Assembly (NCBI GenBank): GCA_019510185.1
Contig: JAEKKV010000018.1
Coordinates: 44,582-108,581, forward strand
DNA length: 64,000 nucleotides
Source of the DNA: Verrucomicrobiota bacterium
GTDB lineage: Bacteria > Verrucomicrobiota > Verrucomicrobiia > Opitutales > Opitutaceae
Direction: 5' to 3'
Shown here: positions 33,888-43,074 of the stretch, in pieces
How positions within the stretch are numbered: position 1 is the stretch's first letter
Layout of the letters: every line of letters begins with the position of its first letter
The notes under the pieces: generated by a model
Databases searched by the model: none
Told to the model about the DNA's origin: nothing
The model's input: only the letters and a program-made list of their open reading frames with translations
Made by a program: the position numbers and the translations under genes

Positions 33888-34655
33888 ATGAGTAAATCGG
33901 GATTCAGCGTGCGTGGCGCGGGACGGCTCCTTGCGGTGGCCGGTCTGCTCGGGTGGGCGGTGTTCGTTTACGTGCTGGATTGGCGCAACCGGCGCGATGC
34001 GACCAGCAAGGCGCGCTGGCTGCAACGCACCTGCCGGCGCCTGCTGGGCGTTTTCGCCGTGTCCGTTGCCTCGCGCGGCCGGCCGGCGTCGGGAGCGGTG
34101 ATCGTGTCGAATCACCTGAGTTATCTGGATATTCTCGTCGTCGCCTCGCTGGCACCGGTGGTGTTCGTGTCGAAGAAGGAAGTGCGAAGCTGGCCGGTGT
34201 TCGGCTGGTTCGCGGAAAAGGCGGGCACCCGTTTCATCGACCGCAACAAACGCGGCGACGTGGCCCGCATCGCGGAGGAAATCGGGCCGGTGATCGCGGA
34301 GCGGCTGAACATCGTGATTTTTCTGGAAGGAACCTCCAGCGACGGCCGCGACGTGCTCCCGTTCAAGGCGTCGTTGCTCGAGCCGGCGGTGCGCCACGGC
34401 TGGCCAGTCGTGCCGGCGGCGTTGCACTACGCCGTGCCGTCCGGCCGTTCGGCCGAACAGGAAGTGTGCTGGTGGGGCGGCATGACACTGGGGCCGCATT
34501 TGTTGAACCTCACCACGCTTCCTTGGGTGAAGGCGGACGTGGCTTGGGGCGAGGCGGTCACGGCGGGCGGCGACCGCAAGGTTTTGGCCGCCGCCTTGCG
34601 CGGGCAGGTCGTGGCGCTGAAGGCGGAGCGTGCGGCCGCCGTGGCGAACAGCTGA
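33888..34655 (+). CDS. 1-acylglycerol-3-phosphate/lyso-ornithine-lipid O-acyltransferase (OlsA/PlsC type)
   Basis: A 255-residue acyltransferase with one N-terminal membrane helix (~9-30). The four family blocks are visible: VSNHLSYLDIL (catalytic HxxxxD), GTRFIDRNKRGD, FLEGTSSDG and VVPAALHYAVPSG. PlsC makes phosphatidic acid; the OlsA subtype acylates lyso-ornithine lipid, and placement 11 bases after the OlsB-like gene favours the latter. The two genes together would make ornithine lipid, a phosphorus-free membrane lipid. The DedA-ATP-grasp gene just upstream may act on the same lipid. Confidence 0.82.
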   Translation: MSKSGFSVRGAGRLLAVAGLLGWAVFVYVLDWRNRRDATSKARWLQRTCRRLLGVFAVSVASRGRPASGAVIVSNHLSYLDILVVASLAPVVFVSKKEVRSWPVFGWFAEKAGTRFIDRNKRGDVARIAEEIGPVIAERLNIVIFLEGTSSDGRDVLPFKASLLEPAVRHGWPVVPAALHYAVPSGRSAEQEVCWWGGMTLGPHLLNLTTLPWVKADVAWGEAVTAGGDRKVLAAALRGQVVALKAERAAAVANS

Positions 34656-34715
34656 GAAAAGCGCTTGGGTGCGCGCCGCCACTCCGCCAGAGTGCGGACA
34701 GTGAAGCTGTTGCCC

Positions 34716-36656
34716 ATGCTCAAATCCCTGTCTGGTCGCGTGCCTTGGGTGCCGCTGGTCCTCATCGCCGTCGTCGGGATGGTCGGGCGGCTGGAGTTCA
34801 TGCGCAATCTGGAGTGGCGGTCGCTGGACTGGCGCACGCAGTTGCGCACGCGGTTCCAATCTCCACCCGATCCGCGTCTGGCGGTCATCCTTTTCGAGGA
34901 TAAAACGGAACAGGAGTTGAAGCTTCCCTGGCCGGTGGACCGGTCCGTCCACGCGCGGATGATCCAGCTGCTGGCCTTGTCGGAGGCGAAGGTGGTATCA
35001 TGGGATGTGATACTGGATGCTTCGCGGGAAGGTGATGGCGACGGGGTCATGGGCGAGGTCGCCCAGGCGGCCATCGCGGCGGGAACCCAGGTGGTGTCGG
35101 CGGCGGTCACCGACCCCAACGGCTCCGAAACCGGCCAGACGGGGCCCACCCGGCCTCTCGCGCATGTCGAGGGGGACATCAGCCGGTTGCTGGGGGACGA
35201 GCACGCCTTCGTTCCTTTTGCCCAGTTGCGGGCGGTGAGTTGGTATGGGTTCGCCGATACGCCGTCCGGCAACGACGGCGTGTGCCGCGAAATCCCCCTG
35301 ATGGTGAGGGTGGGGAGGGAAGTTTACCCGACGCTTTCCTTGCAAACCCTGCTGTTGTATTTTGGGGTCAACGTAGACGACGTGCGGGTGAGATTGGGCG
35401 ATGCTGTCTATTTTCCGGTCGGAAACCGGCGGTTCCGGCTGCCGGTCTCGGCTGACGGGCGCTTCTTATTGAACTACCGGTACGATCGGCTCGGGCTTAA
35501 GACCGATTTTCCGACCTATTCTTACGGGGATATTTTTTTCGAGTTAACGCAGCTGCATTTAGGTGATCGGAAACCCGGCCCGCCGCCGCCGGATTTCAAG
35601 GGAAAGGTCGTTTTCATCGGGCAGACGGTGGTGGGGAAAGCCGACACCGGCCAATCGCCCCTGGCCGCGCGAAGCCCGCTGGTTTACGTGCATGCCAATC
35701 TCGTCAACAACGTGCTGGCCGGGGATTTCGCCCGCGAAGTCCCGGGAGTCTTCGCTTGGGGTTTGGTGGCGGGGCTGGCTCTGCTCGGGGTGGGCGTGAA
35801 CCGGAGGGGAAAGCCGTGGGAGCTGGTTTGGTTTTCGTTGCTTGTCTTAGTGCTCTACGGAGCGCTCGCGTTTGCCTTGTGGATTGGCTTCAGCCTCTGG
35901 CTGGCGTTGATGGCGCCCTTGTCCGCTTTGGCCGCGGTGCAGTTTTGGCAAGTGGTGGTGCGGGTACGGCAGGAACAACGCGCCAAGGAGCAGATTCGCG
36001 GGATGTTTAATTCCTACCTCTCTCCCGAATTGCTGAACCGCATGATGAAGCAGGGCGGCCTGTCCACCGTCGGCAGCGAGCGCAAGCCGGTGACGATTCT
36101 ATTTTCCGATTTGCGGGACTTTACCAGTTGGAGCGAGCGCACCCGGCAGGACGTATTGATCGCGCAGCTCAACGAGTATCTCGCGGCCATGGTCGAGTGC
36201 ATTCACGAACATGGCGGCACGTTGCACAAGTTTATCGGCGACGCCGTGATGGCTGTATGGGGAGACTTGGTCAGCGAGGGGCCGGCGGAGGATACCGCGA
36301 AGGCCTGCCGCGCCGCCTTGGCCATGCAGAAGCGACTGGAAGAACTCAACCGATCCTGGGCGGAACGCGGCCAGCACACGCTGAGGATGGGCATTGGCAT
36401 CAATCATGGCGTGGTTTTGGCCGGTAATATCGGCTCTCCTCGTCGGATGGAGTTCACCGTGATCGGTGACGCCGTGAATCTTGCCTCGCGATTGGAAGGG
36501 CTGAACAAGGAATTGAAAACCAGCATCCTTACGGGAGAATCTGTTTACACGTTGGTTTCTCAGCGTTTTGACTTACGCCCGTTGGGGGGCGTTTCCGTGA
36601 AGGGGAAGGCTGAACCCGTAGCGGTTTTCGAGCTGAACCCCGATTTTAAAGGATGA
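34716..36656 (+). CDS. CHASE2-domain class III adenylate/guanylate cyclase
   Basis: A 646-residue signalling enzyme. After the first membrane helix the CHASE2 sensor (about 30-320, with LEWRSLDWRTQLRTRFQ at the front and GKVVFIGQTVVGKAD near its end) faces the periplasm. Two or three membrane helices at ~345-420 lead to the class III catalytic domain (~450-640): TILFSDLRDFTSWSE, HKFIGDAVMAVWGD and EFTVIGDAVNLASRLEG carry the metal-binding Asp residues and turnover residues. It produces cAMP or cGMP; which cannot be decided here. The start at ATG 34716 is one choice; GTG 34701 is another. The next gene is a FecR protein, a frequent partner of CHASE2 cyclases. Confidence 0.9.
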   Translation: MLKSLSGRVPWVPLVLIAVVGMVGRLEFMRNLEWRSLDWRTQLRTRFQSPPDPRLAVILFEDKTEQELKLPWPVDRSVHARMIQLLALSEAKVVSWDVILDASREGDGDGVMGEVAQAAIAAGTQVVSAAVTDPNGSETGQTGPTRPLAHVEGDISRLLGDEHAFVPFAQLRAVSWYGFADTPSGNDGVCREIPLMVRVGREVYPTLSLQTLLLYFGVNVDDVRVRLGDAVYFPVGNRRFRLPVSADGRFLLNYRYDRLGLKTDFPTYSYGDIFFELTQLHLGDRKPGPPPPDFKGKVVFIGQTVVGKADTGQSPLAARSPLVYVHANLVNNVLAGDFAREVPGVFAWGLVAGLALLGVGVNRRGKPWELVWFSLLVLVLYGALAFALWIGFSLWLALMAPLSALAAVQFWQVVVRVRQEQRAKEQIRGMFNSYLSPELLNRMMKQGGLSTVGSERKPVTILFSDLRDFTSWSERTRQDVLIAQLNEYLAAMVECIHEHGGTLHKFIGDAVMAVWGDLVSEGPAEDTAKACRAALAMQKRLEELNRSWAERGQHTLRMGIGINHGVVLAGNIGSPRRMEFTVIGDAVNLASRLEGLNKELKTSILTGESVYTLVSQRFDLRPLGGVSVKGKAEPVAVFELNPDFKG

Positions 36657-36759
36657 TTTTCATTGCAAACATATCCCAACCTTAAAGCTTGCTCAGGATA
36701 GAGATTCCCTTTCTTTTATCGCCAGCAGTATACAAAATTCGCCAATTCTAAAAACCTCT

Positions 36760-37518
36760 ATGAAAAACTCATTCTATTCCTTCCTGATCGTGGCTGCGGT
36801 CATGCTGGGATCCGTTTGCGCTCAGGGTGCTGAGGCCACTGCCCAAGCCATCGTGCTCGCAGTCAAAGGTCCCGTCAACGCCGTCATCAATGGTGGGAAT
36901 CCCACGGATATCAAAGTTGGCGATAAGCTTCCGCAGGGCACCCTGATCTCCTCCGGTCCGGGTGGACAAGCTGACATTCAGGTTTTCAATGGCGCTGTCG
37001 CCACGATCCATCCGGATACGACGGTGACCTTGGAAAAGCTGGCGATCACCGCCTCGGGTGGCGTGGTCACCAAGCAGACGGCTCTCCTGAACCTCAAGGT
37101 TGGTTCGATCGCTTCCAATATCGATCCCGCCAATCATAACATCAACGATTACGGTATCCGTACGCCCAAGGGTGTGGCCGCCGCTCGTGGCACCTCTTAT
37201 ACCGTCAACGTGAGTTCGACAGGTACCGTTCAGGTGTTCGTCACCAACAGCGCCGTCACCTTCTACAACGCTGCCACCGGTCAGACCGTCAAGGTTCCCG
37301 CTGGATCCAAGGTTGTCGTGGCTGCTGATGGCACGATTCAGCCCCCGGTCCAGATGACCTCGGCCGAGCTCAAAACCGCCAATGCGGAAGGCAAGCCGGT
37401 TGAACCCGGTAGCATCACGACCTCCGGTGACACTAACAAGAATGACAACGCCCCCGATCAGGGTAATTCCAGCTCCAAGCCTGCCGTCATCGTCTTGGAT
37501 CCCAGCCCTTCGGCCTGA
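36760..37518 (+). CDS. Exported FecR-domain protein
   Basis: A 252-residue protein with a signal peptide (about residues 1-24). Residues ~45-150 form a FecR domain: VGDKLPQGTLISSGPGGQAD, AVATIHPDTTVTLEKL, and TPKGVAAARGTSYTVNV. FecR-domain proteins act as periplasmic sensors or as scaffold parts; this exported stand-alone type often accompanies CHASE2 cyclases, as here. The tail after residue 205 is rich in Ser, Asn, Asp and Pro. Its codon use is visibly less GC-biased than that of its neighbours, as seen in highly expressed genes. It closes the plus-strand run, with a strong terminator 25 bases on. Confidence 0.87.
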   Translation: MKNSFYSFLIVAAVMLGSVCAQGAEATAQAIVLAVKGPVNAVINGGNPTDIKVGDKLPQGTLISSGPGGQADIQVFNGAVATIHPDTTVTLEKLAITASGGVVTKQTALLNLKVGSIASNIDPANHNINDYGIRTPKGVAAARGTSYTVNVSSTGTVQVFVTNSAVTFYNAATGQTVKVPAGSKVVVAADGTIQPPVQMTSAELKTANAEGKPVEPGSITTSGDTNKNDNAPDQGNSSSKPAVIVLDPSPSA

Positions 37519-37542
37519 TTTCGAATCAGTCTCGATTCTCTT

Positions 37543-37573
37543 AACCGGCACTCTTCGGAGTGCCGGTTTTTTT
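37543..37573 (+). terminator. Rho-independent terminator after the FecR gene
   Basis: AACCGGCACTC (37543-37553) and GAGTGCCGGTT (37558-37568) form a perfect 11-bp stem with a TTCG tetraloop, followed by TTTTT. This is a textbook terminator and ends the long run beginning at the sigma factor. Confidence 0.95.
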
Positions 37574-37616
37574 ATATAAACTTCAAGCCCCGGGGCGACC
37601 GGGTCTCCGCGAAACG

Positions 37617-37642
37617 CGACGAAACCCTAGCGGGTTTCGTCG
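37617..37642. repeat. Perfect inverted repeat at the HAD gene stop
   Basis: CGACGAAACCC (37617-37627) and GGGTTTCGTCG (37632-37642) form a perfect 11-bp stem with a TAGC loop that includes the stop codon of the minus-strand gene. No T-run follows on either strand, so it may be an RNA-stabilising hairpin or a weak attenuator. Confidence 0.6.
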
Positions 37643-38661
37643 AGAAAGGACGTTTGCCGCGGCGAACGGGCGGCCGCTGCCAAACGGACTTCACCATCGT
37701 CGGCAGCCAAATGACGGGGCGGACGCGACACGCGTTGCGCGACCGCCGCCTCGCGATCGGTCACGATGCGGTCGCAGATCTTGTGGATTTGCAGGCGCAG
37801 CCACTTGGAGCTTTGGCTTTTTTCGGTGTAATCGGCCGGACCATAATGATCGATTCGCCCCACTTGGCGCAGGCGGTCGTTTTGCTCGAACTCGGCGGTC
37901 GAGTCGGGGTTGTAAACCGCGTAGGCCTTGCCGCCGCCGCTCTTGACCACAGAAAAACTCGGGATGTCGCTCGGGCCATCCGCGATATAGATCATGTTCT
38001 GCAGCGGGATCCGGCGATCCTCCGGATTGATGTTGGAGTTTACGTCGATCGCCGGATTTTTGTTGGTGCCTTTGTTGATCTCAAAAATGGCCCGAGTCTT
38101 GGTGGTGTTGTCGATTACCATGCCGATCTGTGCAATGCCCGCTTCGGCGGTCAGATCCATTTCCTTCTGTTTCAAAAATCCGGGCTGGAGCGGATTCTCG
38201 ACAAACTCGCAGCCCCAGATCCCGTCCACGCCCGGCGCGGCGGCACTGCCTCGGATCATTTCGGCCAGGCCGGTGCTCACGATGTAATGCTCCAGCGTGA
38301 TCTCGTGTTTGGTGTACTCCGCCTTTTCTTTGACGAAGGCGCGGCTTCGCTCGAAGAAGCCTGGCATGCCGGGGTAGAATTCGATGTCGGCTCCGCACTC
38401 ACGGAGAATACGGTTGTTGAGCCGCGGCATCTGGCCGGCGAGGACGTAGGTCAGGATGTGATTGAGGTAGGCGATTTCGCCGGAGAGCCGGTAACCGCGC
38501 AGCTGATAATGGGCCATCAGGCTGTTCGTCTCGGCCCAGAAATTGGCTTCGTTGAGGCCGTAGCGGCGAAACAACGGAGACTGCATGTATTCAGGGATTA
38601 AGGTCTTGTCGAAATCCCAGATGCACGCGATGATGTTCTGAGTGAAAAGCGTCGTGGCCAT
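37627..38661 (-). CDS. HAD-superfamily hydrolase
   Basis: A 344-residue haloacid-dehalogenase-type hydrolase. Motif I is IWDFDKTLIP near residue 15, with the nucleophilic Asp and a second Asp two residues on; motif IV appears as YIADGPSDIPSFSVV. These enzymes usually remove phosphate from small molecules. A large cap-like insertion lies between motifs I and II. The last ~35 residues (from about 310) are Arg/Ala-rich and probably disordered. The substrate is unknown. The gene is alone on the minus strand, convergent with the FecR gene and divergent from prfA. Confidence 0.85.
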   Translation of the reverse strand: MATTLFTQNIIACIWDFDKTLIPEYMQSPLFRRYGLNEANFWAETNSLMAHYQLRGYRLSGEIAYLNHILTYVLAGQMPRLNNRILRECGADIEFYPGMPGFFERSRAFVKEKAEYTKHEITLEHYIVSTGLAEMIRGSAAAPGVDGIWGCEFVENPLQPGFLKQKEMDLTAEAGIAQIGMVIDNTTKTRAIFEINKGTNKNPAIDVNSNINPEDRRIPLQNMIYIADGPSDIPSFSVVKSGGGKAYAVYNPDSTAEFEQNDRLRQVGRIDHYGPADYTEKSQSSKWLRLQIHKICDRIVTDREAAVAQRVSRPPRHLAADDGEVRLAAAARSPRQTSFLDETR

Positions 38662-38788
38662 TGCTGCTGATCAACACCGCTAGCATAATCGCAGCGGATA
38701 CGGTTGAGCGGGCTCACCCAAGCCGCTCGCCCGGGCGTGCGCAATGCGCAAATCGTCCGTCCGCCCCGCCTTCGCTTTCCCCGTTTGC

Positions 38789-39910
38789 ATGGATTCCCTG
38801 CCTGATATTCTTCCTTTTCAACGCCGCCTCGATGAACTCGACGCGCAGATGGCGGAGCCTTCGTTTTATGGCAACGCCCGCAAGGCTGCCGAGGTGTCGC
38901 GCGAGCAGCAGAAAATGGCCCAGCTCGTCGCCGATTATCGTGCCTACGAGAAACTCGGCGAGGAACTTTCCGAGGCGCAGGCCTTGCTTAAGGATCCCTC
39001 GGCCGATCCCGACCTCAAGGAGCTCGCCGCCGCCGAACTGCCCGAGCTGGAGACGCGCCGCGCCGCGCTTTATGCCGCCGTGCTTGGCGCGATGATCCCT
39101 CCCGAGCCGGGCGATTCGCGCAACACCGTCATGGAAATTCGCGCAGGCACCGGGGGCGAGGAAGCCGCGCTTTTCGCCGCCGAACTCACTCGTCTCTATC
39201 AGCGCTATGCGGACAGGCAGGGGTGGAAAATCGAGCCGATGGGAAGCAGCCTGAGTGAACGGGGCGGCTTTCGAGAGGTGAGTTTTCTCATCACCGGACA
39301 GGATGTTTACCGCCGGCTCAAGTTTGAGAGCGGCGTTCATCGCGTGCAGCGCGTGCCGCTCACCGAGGCCAACGGGCGCATCCATACCTCCACGGTTACC
39401 GTCGCCGTGCTGCCCGAGGCGGAGGAGGTCGATCTTCACATCGATCCGCAAGATTTGGAAATCACCGTGCAGCGCGCCAGCGGCCCGGGCGGACAGGGGG
39501 TCAACACTACCGACTCGGCCGTTCGCATCATCCACAAGCCCACCGGCATGATGGTGTACTGCGCAGACGGCCGCTCCCAGCAGAAGAACAAGGCGAGCGC
39601 CATGGCCGTGCTGCGTTCGCGCCTGCTGCAGCTCAAGGAAGAGGCCGAGCGTGCCAAATATGCCGATGAGCGCCGCAGCCAGATCGGCACGGGCGGACGC
39701 AGCGAGCGCATCCGCACCTATAATTTTCCGCAAAACCGGCTGACGGATCATCGCATCGGTCTGACGCTTTACAACCTGCCGCAGATCATGGAAGGCGAGA
39801 TCGATGGCATCATCGAGGCGCTGCAACGCGCCGATTTCGAGGAGAAGTTTGCCGCGCTCACCGGCCAGCCCTACAACCCGCGACGCGCCGGCGCTTCCGA
39901 CGAGGATTGA
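38789..39910 (+). CDS. prfA: Peptide chain release factor 1
   Basis: RF1 reads UAA and UAG and triggers peptide release. The 373-residue protein carries the GGQ catalytic loop (ASGPGGQGVNTTDSAVRI) and a PxT codon-reading loop (RVPLTEANGRIHTST), which marks it as RF1, not RF2. GTGGEEAALFAAELTRLY opens the middle domain. ATG 38789 gives the usual N-terminus. The next gene, prmC, modifies this GGQ glutamine, and the two lie 19 bases apart, the common arrangement. Confidence 0.96.
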   Translation: MDSLPDILPFQRRLDELDAQMAEPSFYGNARKAAEVSREQQKMAQLVADYRAYEKLGEELSEAQALLKDPSADPDLKELAAAELPELETRRAALYAAVLGAMIPPEPGDSRNTVMEIRAGTGGEEAALFAAELTRLYQRYADRQGWKIEPMGSSLSERGGFREVSFLITGQDVYRRLKFESGVHRVQRVPLTEANGRIHTSTVTVAVLPEAEEVDLHIDPQDLEITVQRASGPGGQGVNTTDSAVRIIHKPTGMMVYCADGRSQQKNKASAMAVLRSRLLQLKEEAERAKYADERRSQIGTGGRSERIRTYNFPQNRLTDHRIGLTLYNLPQIMEGEIDGIIEALQRADFEEKFAALTGQPYNPRRAGASDED

Positions 39911-39929
39911 TCGGCGTTCTTTCCTCCCC

Positions 39930-40775
39930 ATGTCCACTCTTCTCGAGATCCTGCAAAAGACCGCCGATTTTCTGGGCAAAAAAGGCGTCGAGTCCGCGCG
40001 GCTCAACGCCGAGTTGCTCATCGGACACGCTCTCGGTCTCAAGCGCATGCAGCTCTATCTTCAATTTGAGCGCGTGCTGACCGAAGCGGAATTGGAACGC
40101 ATCCGTCCGCTGGTCAAACGCCGCGGACTCCGCGAACCCTTGCAATACATCTTGGGCGAAACCGAGTGGTTCGGCTTGCGCCTGAAGGTTGATCGGCGCG
40201 CGTTGATTCCCCGGCCCGAAACGGAGCTGTTGATGGAGCTGGTCGCATCGTTCCTTCCCGCCGCCCCGGCGGCGATTCTCGATCTCGGCACGGGCACGGG
40301 AGCGATCGCGCTGGCGCTGGCGACGCGTTATCCGGGCGCGAAGGTGACGGCGGTTGACGCGAGTGACGACGCACTGGCGTTGGCATTGGAAAACGCACAG
40401 GCGCTCGCGTTGACGGATCGCGTCACGCTCGTGCGATCCGATTGGTTTTCGGCGGTGCCGGCGGATTTTCGCTGCGATCTGATGGTTTCCAATCCGCCCT
40501 ATCTGTCCTCCCTGGAAACGGCGGCGGCCGAACCGGAGGTGAGAATCCATGAGCCGGTTGCGGCGCTCACCGCGGACGAGAGCGGGACGAGTGACTTGCG
40601 AAAAATCATCGCGGCTGCGCCGGCCTTCCTGAATGCGGGCGGGCTGCTGGCCTTGGAAACCGGGATAGACCAGCACGCCGTGTTGCGCCGGTTGCTGGAG
40701 GAGGCGGGATTTGCCCGCATTGAATCGCGCCAGGATTTGACCGGGCGCGATCGCTTCATGTTCGCCTGGCGCTGA
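39930..40775 (+). CDS. prmC: Release factor glutamine methyltransferase
   Basis: PrmC methylates the GGQ glutamine of RF1 and RF2 using SAM. This 281-residue enzyme has an N-terminal helical domain and the Rossmann fold with ILDLGTGTGAIALALA (SAM loop), and the catalytic DLMVSNPPYLSS motif that binds the glutamine side chain. IPRPETELLMEL lies before them. ATG 39930 starts it 19 bases after prfA. It converges with prc, separated by only 6 bases. Confidence 0.95.
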   Translation: MSTLLEILQKTADFLGKKGVESARLNAELLIGHALGLKRMQLYLQFERVLTEAELERIRPLVKRRGLREPLQYILGETEWFGLRLKVDRRALIPRPETELLMELVASFLPAAPAAILDLGTGTGAIALALATRYPGAKVTAVDASDDALALALENAQALALTDRVTLVRSDWFSAVPADFRCDLMVSNPPYLSSLETAAAEPEVRIHEPVAALTADESGTSDLRKIIAAAPAFLNAGGLLALETGIDQHAVLRRLLEEAGFARIESRQDLTGRDRFMFAWR

Positions 40776-40781
40776 GGCAAA

Positions 40782-42992
40782 TCAGCGGCCCGCGGACGCC
40801 GCTTGCGCCGTGCGCGCGGCGCGGTCGATGGATTCTTTGCCAGAGGGATTGAGGTGCAGTTCGTCTGTGAGCACGCGCAGAGACTCCCGCAGGGGAATAT
40901 CCACCGGGATGTAGCGCTCGTTCTCGTCGGGGAGGAGGGCGTCATCCCCGTTGTCGCCGTCGTCGTCTTTTTTGTCGGCCTTGATGCGCGGCGGAGGCGG
41001 CGGGGCGAGCATGACTTCGGTGAATTTGTAGTCGGCCTCGGCGAGGTGTTTGCGCTCGGAATCCATCTTTTTCTTAAACGCGGCGTCCTCTTCTTTTTGC
41101 TGTGTGCGTTCCTTCAGGTTGAGGGAAATCGCCTTTTGATCCTGCCTCTCCTTGAACCAGGTGATGGCGCGCTTGAGGTAATCAAACTCGGGAAGTTTCG
41201 CCTGCCTGCCCTGGCTGGCTGTGCGCAAAGGCAGCAAAACGGAAGCGGGCAGGGGCTTGCCGTCAAAGGTGCTGGAGGGAATCTCGTCCCAGGCGAGAGC
41301 GTGCGGCAGATCGGTTTCACCGATGGGCAGGTAGTCGTCGACCGAGGGCAAGACGATGTCGGGCACCACGCCCTTGAGCTGGGTGGATGACCCGCTCGGG
41401 AGATAGAATTTCTGGACGGTGAGCTTGGTGGCGCCGCTTTTTTCGGGGGACCGGGCGAGCTGAGGGATGACGTTCTTCATCTCCACGACCGTTTGCACGG
41501 AGCCTTTGCCATGGGTCGAGCTGTCGCCGACGATGACCGCGCGTCCGTAATTTTGCAGGGCGCCCGCCACGATTTCGGAAGCCGAGGCGCTGAAGCGTGA
41601 CACCAGCACAGCCAGCGGGCCGTCGTAGGCGACGGCGGGGTCATCGTCATCGTCGACCTTGATGTCGCCATAATAAGACCGCACCTGGACGACGGGGCCT
41701 TGCTTGATGAAGAGACCGGTCAGTGAAATCGCCTCGGAAAGCAGGCCGCCGCCGTTGCGGCGCAAGTCGAGCACGAGGCCTTTGATGTTGGCGGCCTGCA
41801 GGCGCTTAATGAGTTCCGCAATGTCCTTGGTCGCGCTGTTCTGGGCCTTGTCGTTGCCGGACATGTCGGGGCCGTAGAAAGCGGGCAGGGTGATGACGCC
41901 GATGGGAACGGTTTTACCGTCGGTATCGGGCACTTCAAAGATGGCGGCGTGGGCGCGGGCGGAGTCGAGGTTGACCACGTCGCGGGTGAGCACGATTTCC
42001 TTGCGGGTGACCGAGCTGGCACCTTCGGCCGGTTCGACGAGCAGATGGACGCGCGTGCCTTTGGCGCCACGGATCATGTCGACGATTTTGCGCAATTTCA
42101 TGCCGATGACTTCGACTGATTCCGAGCCATCCTGGGCCACGGCGACGATCTTGTCATTGGGTTTGAGTTTCTTGTCGAGGTCGGCCGGACCGCCGGGGAT
42201 GATCTCCTTGATCACGCATTGATCTTCTTCGATGCCGAGCAACGCGCCGATGCCGACGAGTTGGAGACGCATTTGAATGCCGAAATCCTCGTAGGTGTTG
42301 GCTGAAAAATAATTGGAGTGTGGGTCGTAAAGATGCGCGATACTGGTCAGAAACATTTCGGAGAGGTCGCTGCTCTCGATATCTGCCATGTTTTTGAGCA
42401 TGCGCTCGTAACGCTTCCGGACGTTGGTCTTGGCTTCCTCAAGCGGCTTTTTGTTGAGCAGCTCCTTGATGACTTCGAAGCGCAGGCGTTTGGCCCAGAG
42501 GTCGTCGGCCTCGGCGGCGGTGGCGGGCCACTCGGCTTTGGTGCGATCGAGGATATAGGTGTCCTTCGTGGCCAGGTTGATGTCCTTTTTCAGCGCGTCG
42601 GAGATCCAGGCGACACGATCAGTGACCCGCTGTTTATAAACGGCAAAAACATCGTAGGCGGGTTCGATTTTTCCGAGCGACGCGATGTTCCAATAGAGCG
42701 CGTCGGGCTTGTAACGGGTGACAAAGTCGCGCTTGTCCGAGCCGAGGAAGAAGAGGCGCTGGCCGTCCAGATCGCTCATGTAATCGGGGATCACGTCCGC
42801 ATAACTGGCGGGCCGGACGGCGTCCCGGTTGTAATGCACTTCCTCCAGCAGGTGAATGAGCGCGCGGATCTCCAGGCCCAGAGTGGGAGAAGTGTTGGGC
42901 GCGCGCTCCGATTGGGCGGGCGACTGGGGGACGAAGGCCGCGAGAGCCGTCATCAGGAACAGGCCGCGCGCAAAACGAATCGGGTGGTGCAT
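40782..42992 (-). CDS. prc: Carboxy-terminal processing protease (Prc/Tsp)
   Basis: A 736-residue periplasmic S41 protease. A signal peptide (about 1-26) is followed by an N-terminal helical region, a PDZ domain (~240-320; EEDQCVIKEIIPGGPADLDK) and the peptidase domain. The Ser/Lys dyad is in VSRFSASASEIVAGALQ and GDSSTHGKGSVQTVVE. The C-terminal part matches the DUF3340 tail of Prc. The enzyme trims proteins with exposed nonpolar C-termini and may help process lipoproteins or cell-wall enzymes. An acidic DDDGDNGDD stretch lies near the C-terminus. It is followed by no clear terminator. Confidence 0.94.
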   Translation of the reverse strand: MHHPIRFARGLFLMTALAAFVPQSPAQSERAPNTSPTLGLEIRALIHLLEEVHYNRDAVRPASYADVIPDYMSDLDGQRLFFLGSDKRDFVTRYKPDALYWNIASLGKIEPAYDVFAVYKQRVTDRVAWISDALKKDINLATKDTYILDRTKAEWPATAAEADDLWAKRLRFEVIKELLNKKPLEEAKTNVRKRYERMLKNMADIESSDLSEMFLTSIAHLYDPHSNYFSANTYEDFGIQMRLQLVGIGALLGIEEDQCVIKEIIPGGPADLDKKLKPNDKIVAVAQDGSESVEVIGMKLRKIVDMIRGAKGTRVHLLVEPAEGASSVTRKEIVLTRDVVNLDSARAHAAIFEVPDTDGKTVPIGVITLPAFYGPDMSGNDKAQNSATKDIAELIKRLQAANIKGLVLDLRRNGGGLLSEAISLTGLFIKQGPVVQVRSYYGDIKVDDDDDPAVAYDGPLAVLVSRFSASASEIVAGALQNYGRAVIVGDSSTHGKGSVQTVVEMKNVIPQLARSPEKSGATKLTVQKFYLPSGSSTQLKGVVPDIVLPSVDDYLPIGETDLPHALAWDEIPSSTFDGKPLPASVLLPLRTASQGRQAKLPEFDYLKRAITWFKERQDQKAISLNLKERTQQKEEDAAFKKKMDSERKHLAEADYKFTEVMLAPPPPPRIKADKKDDDGDNGDDALLPDENERYIPVDIPLRESLRVLTDELHLNPSGKESIDRAARTAQAASAGR

Positions 42993-43074
42993 TAAGAAGT
43001 GGGAGTGGGCTGGACGGGAAAGGTTTCACCGGAGGCGGTCTTTCCTCCTCCCGGTGGATTGAGGCGAAGAGCGT

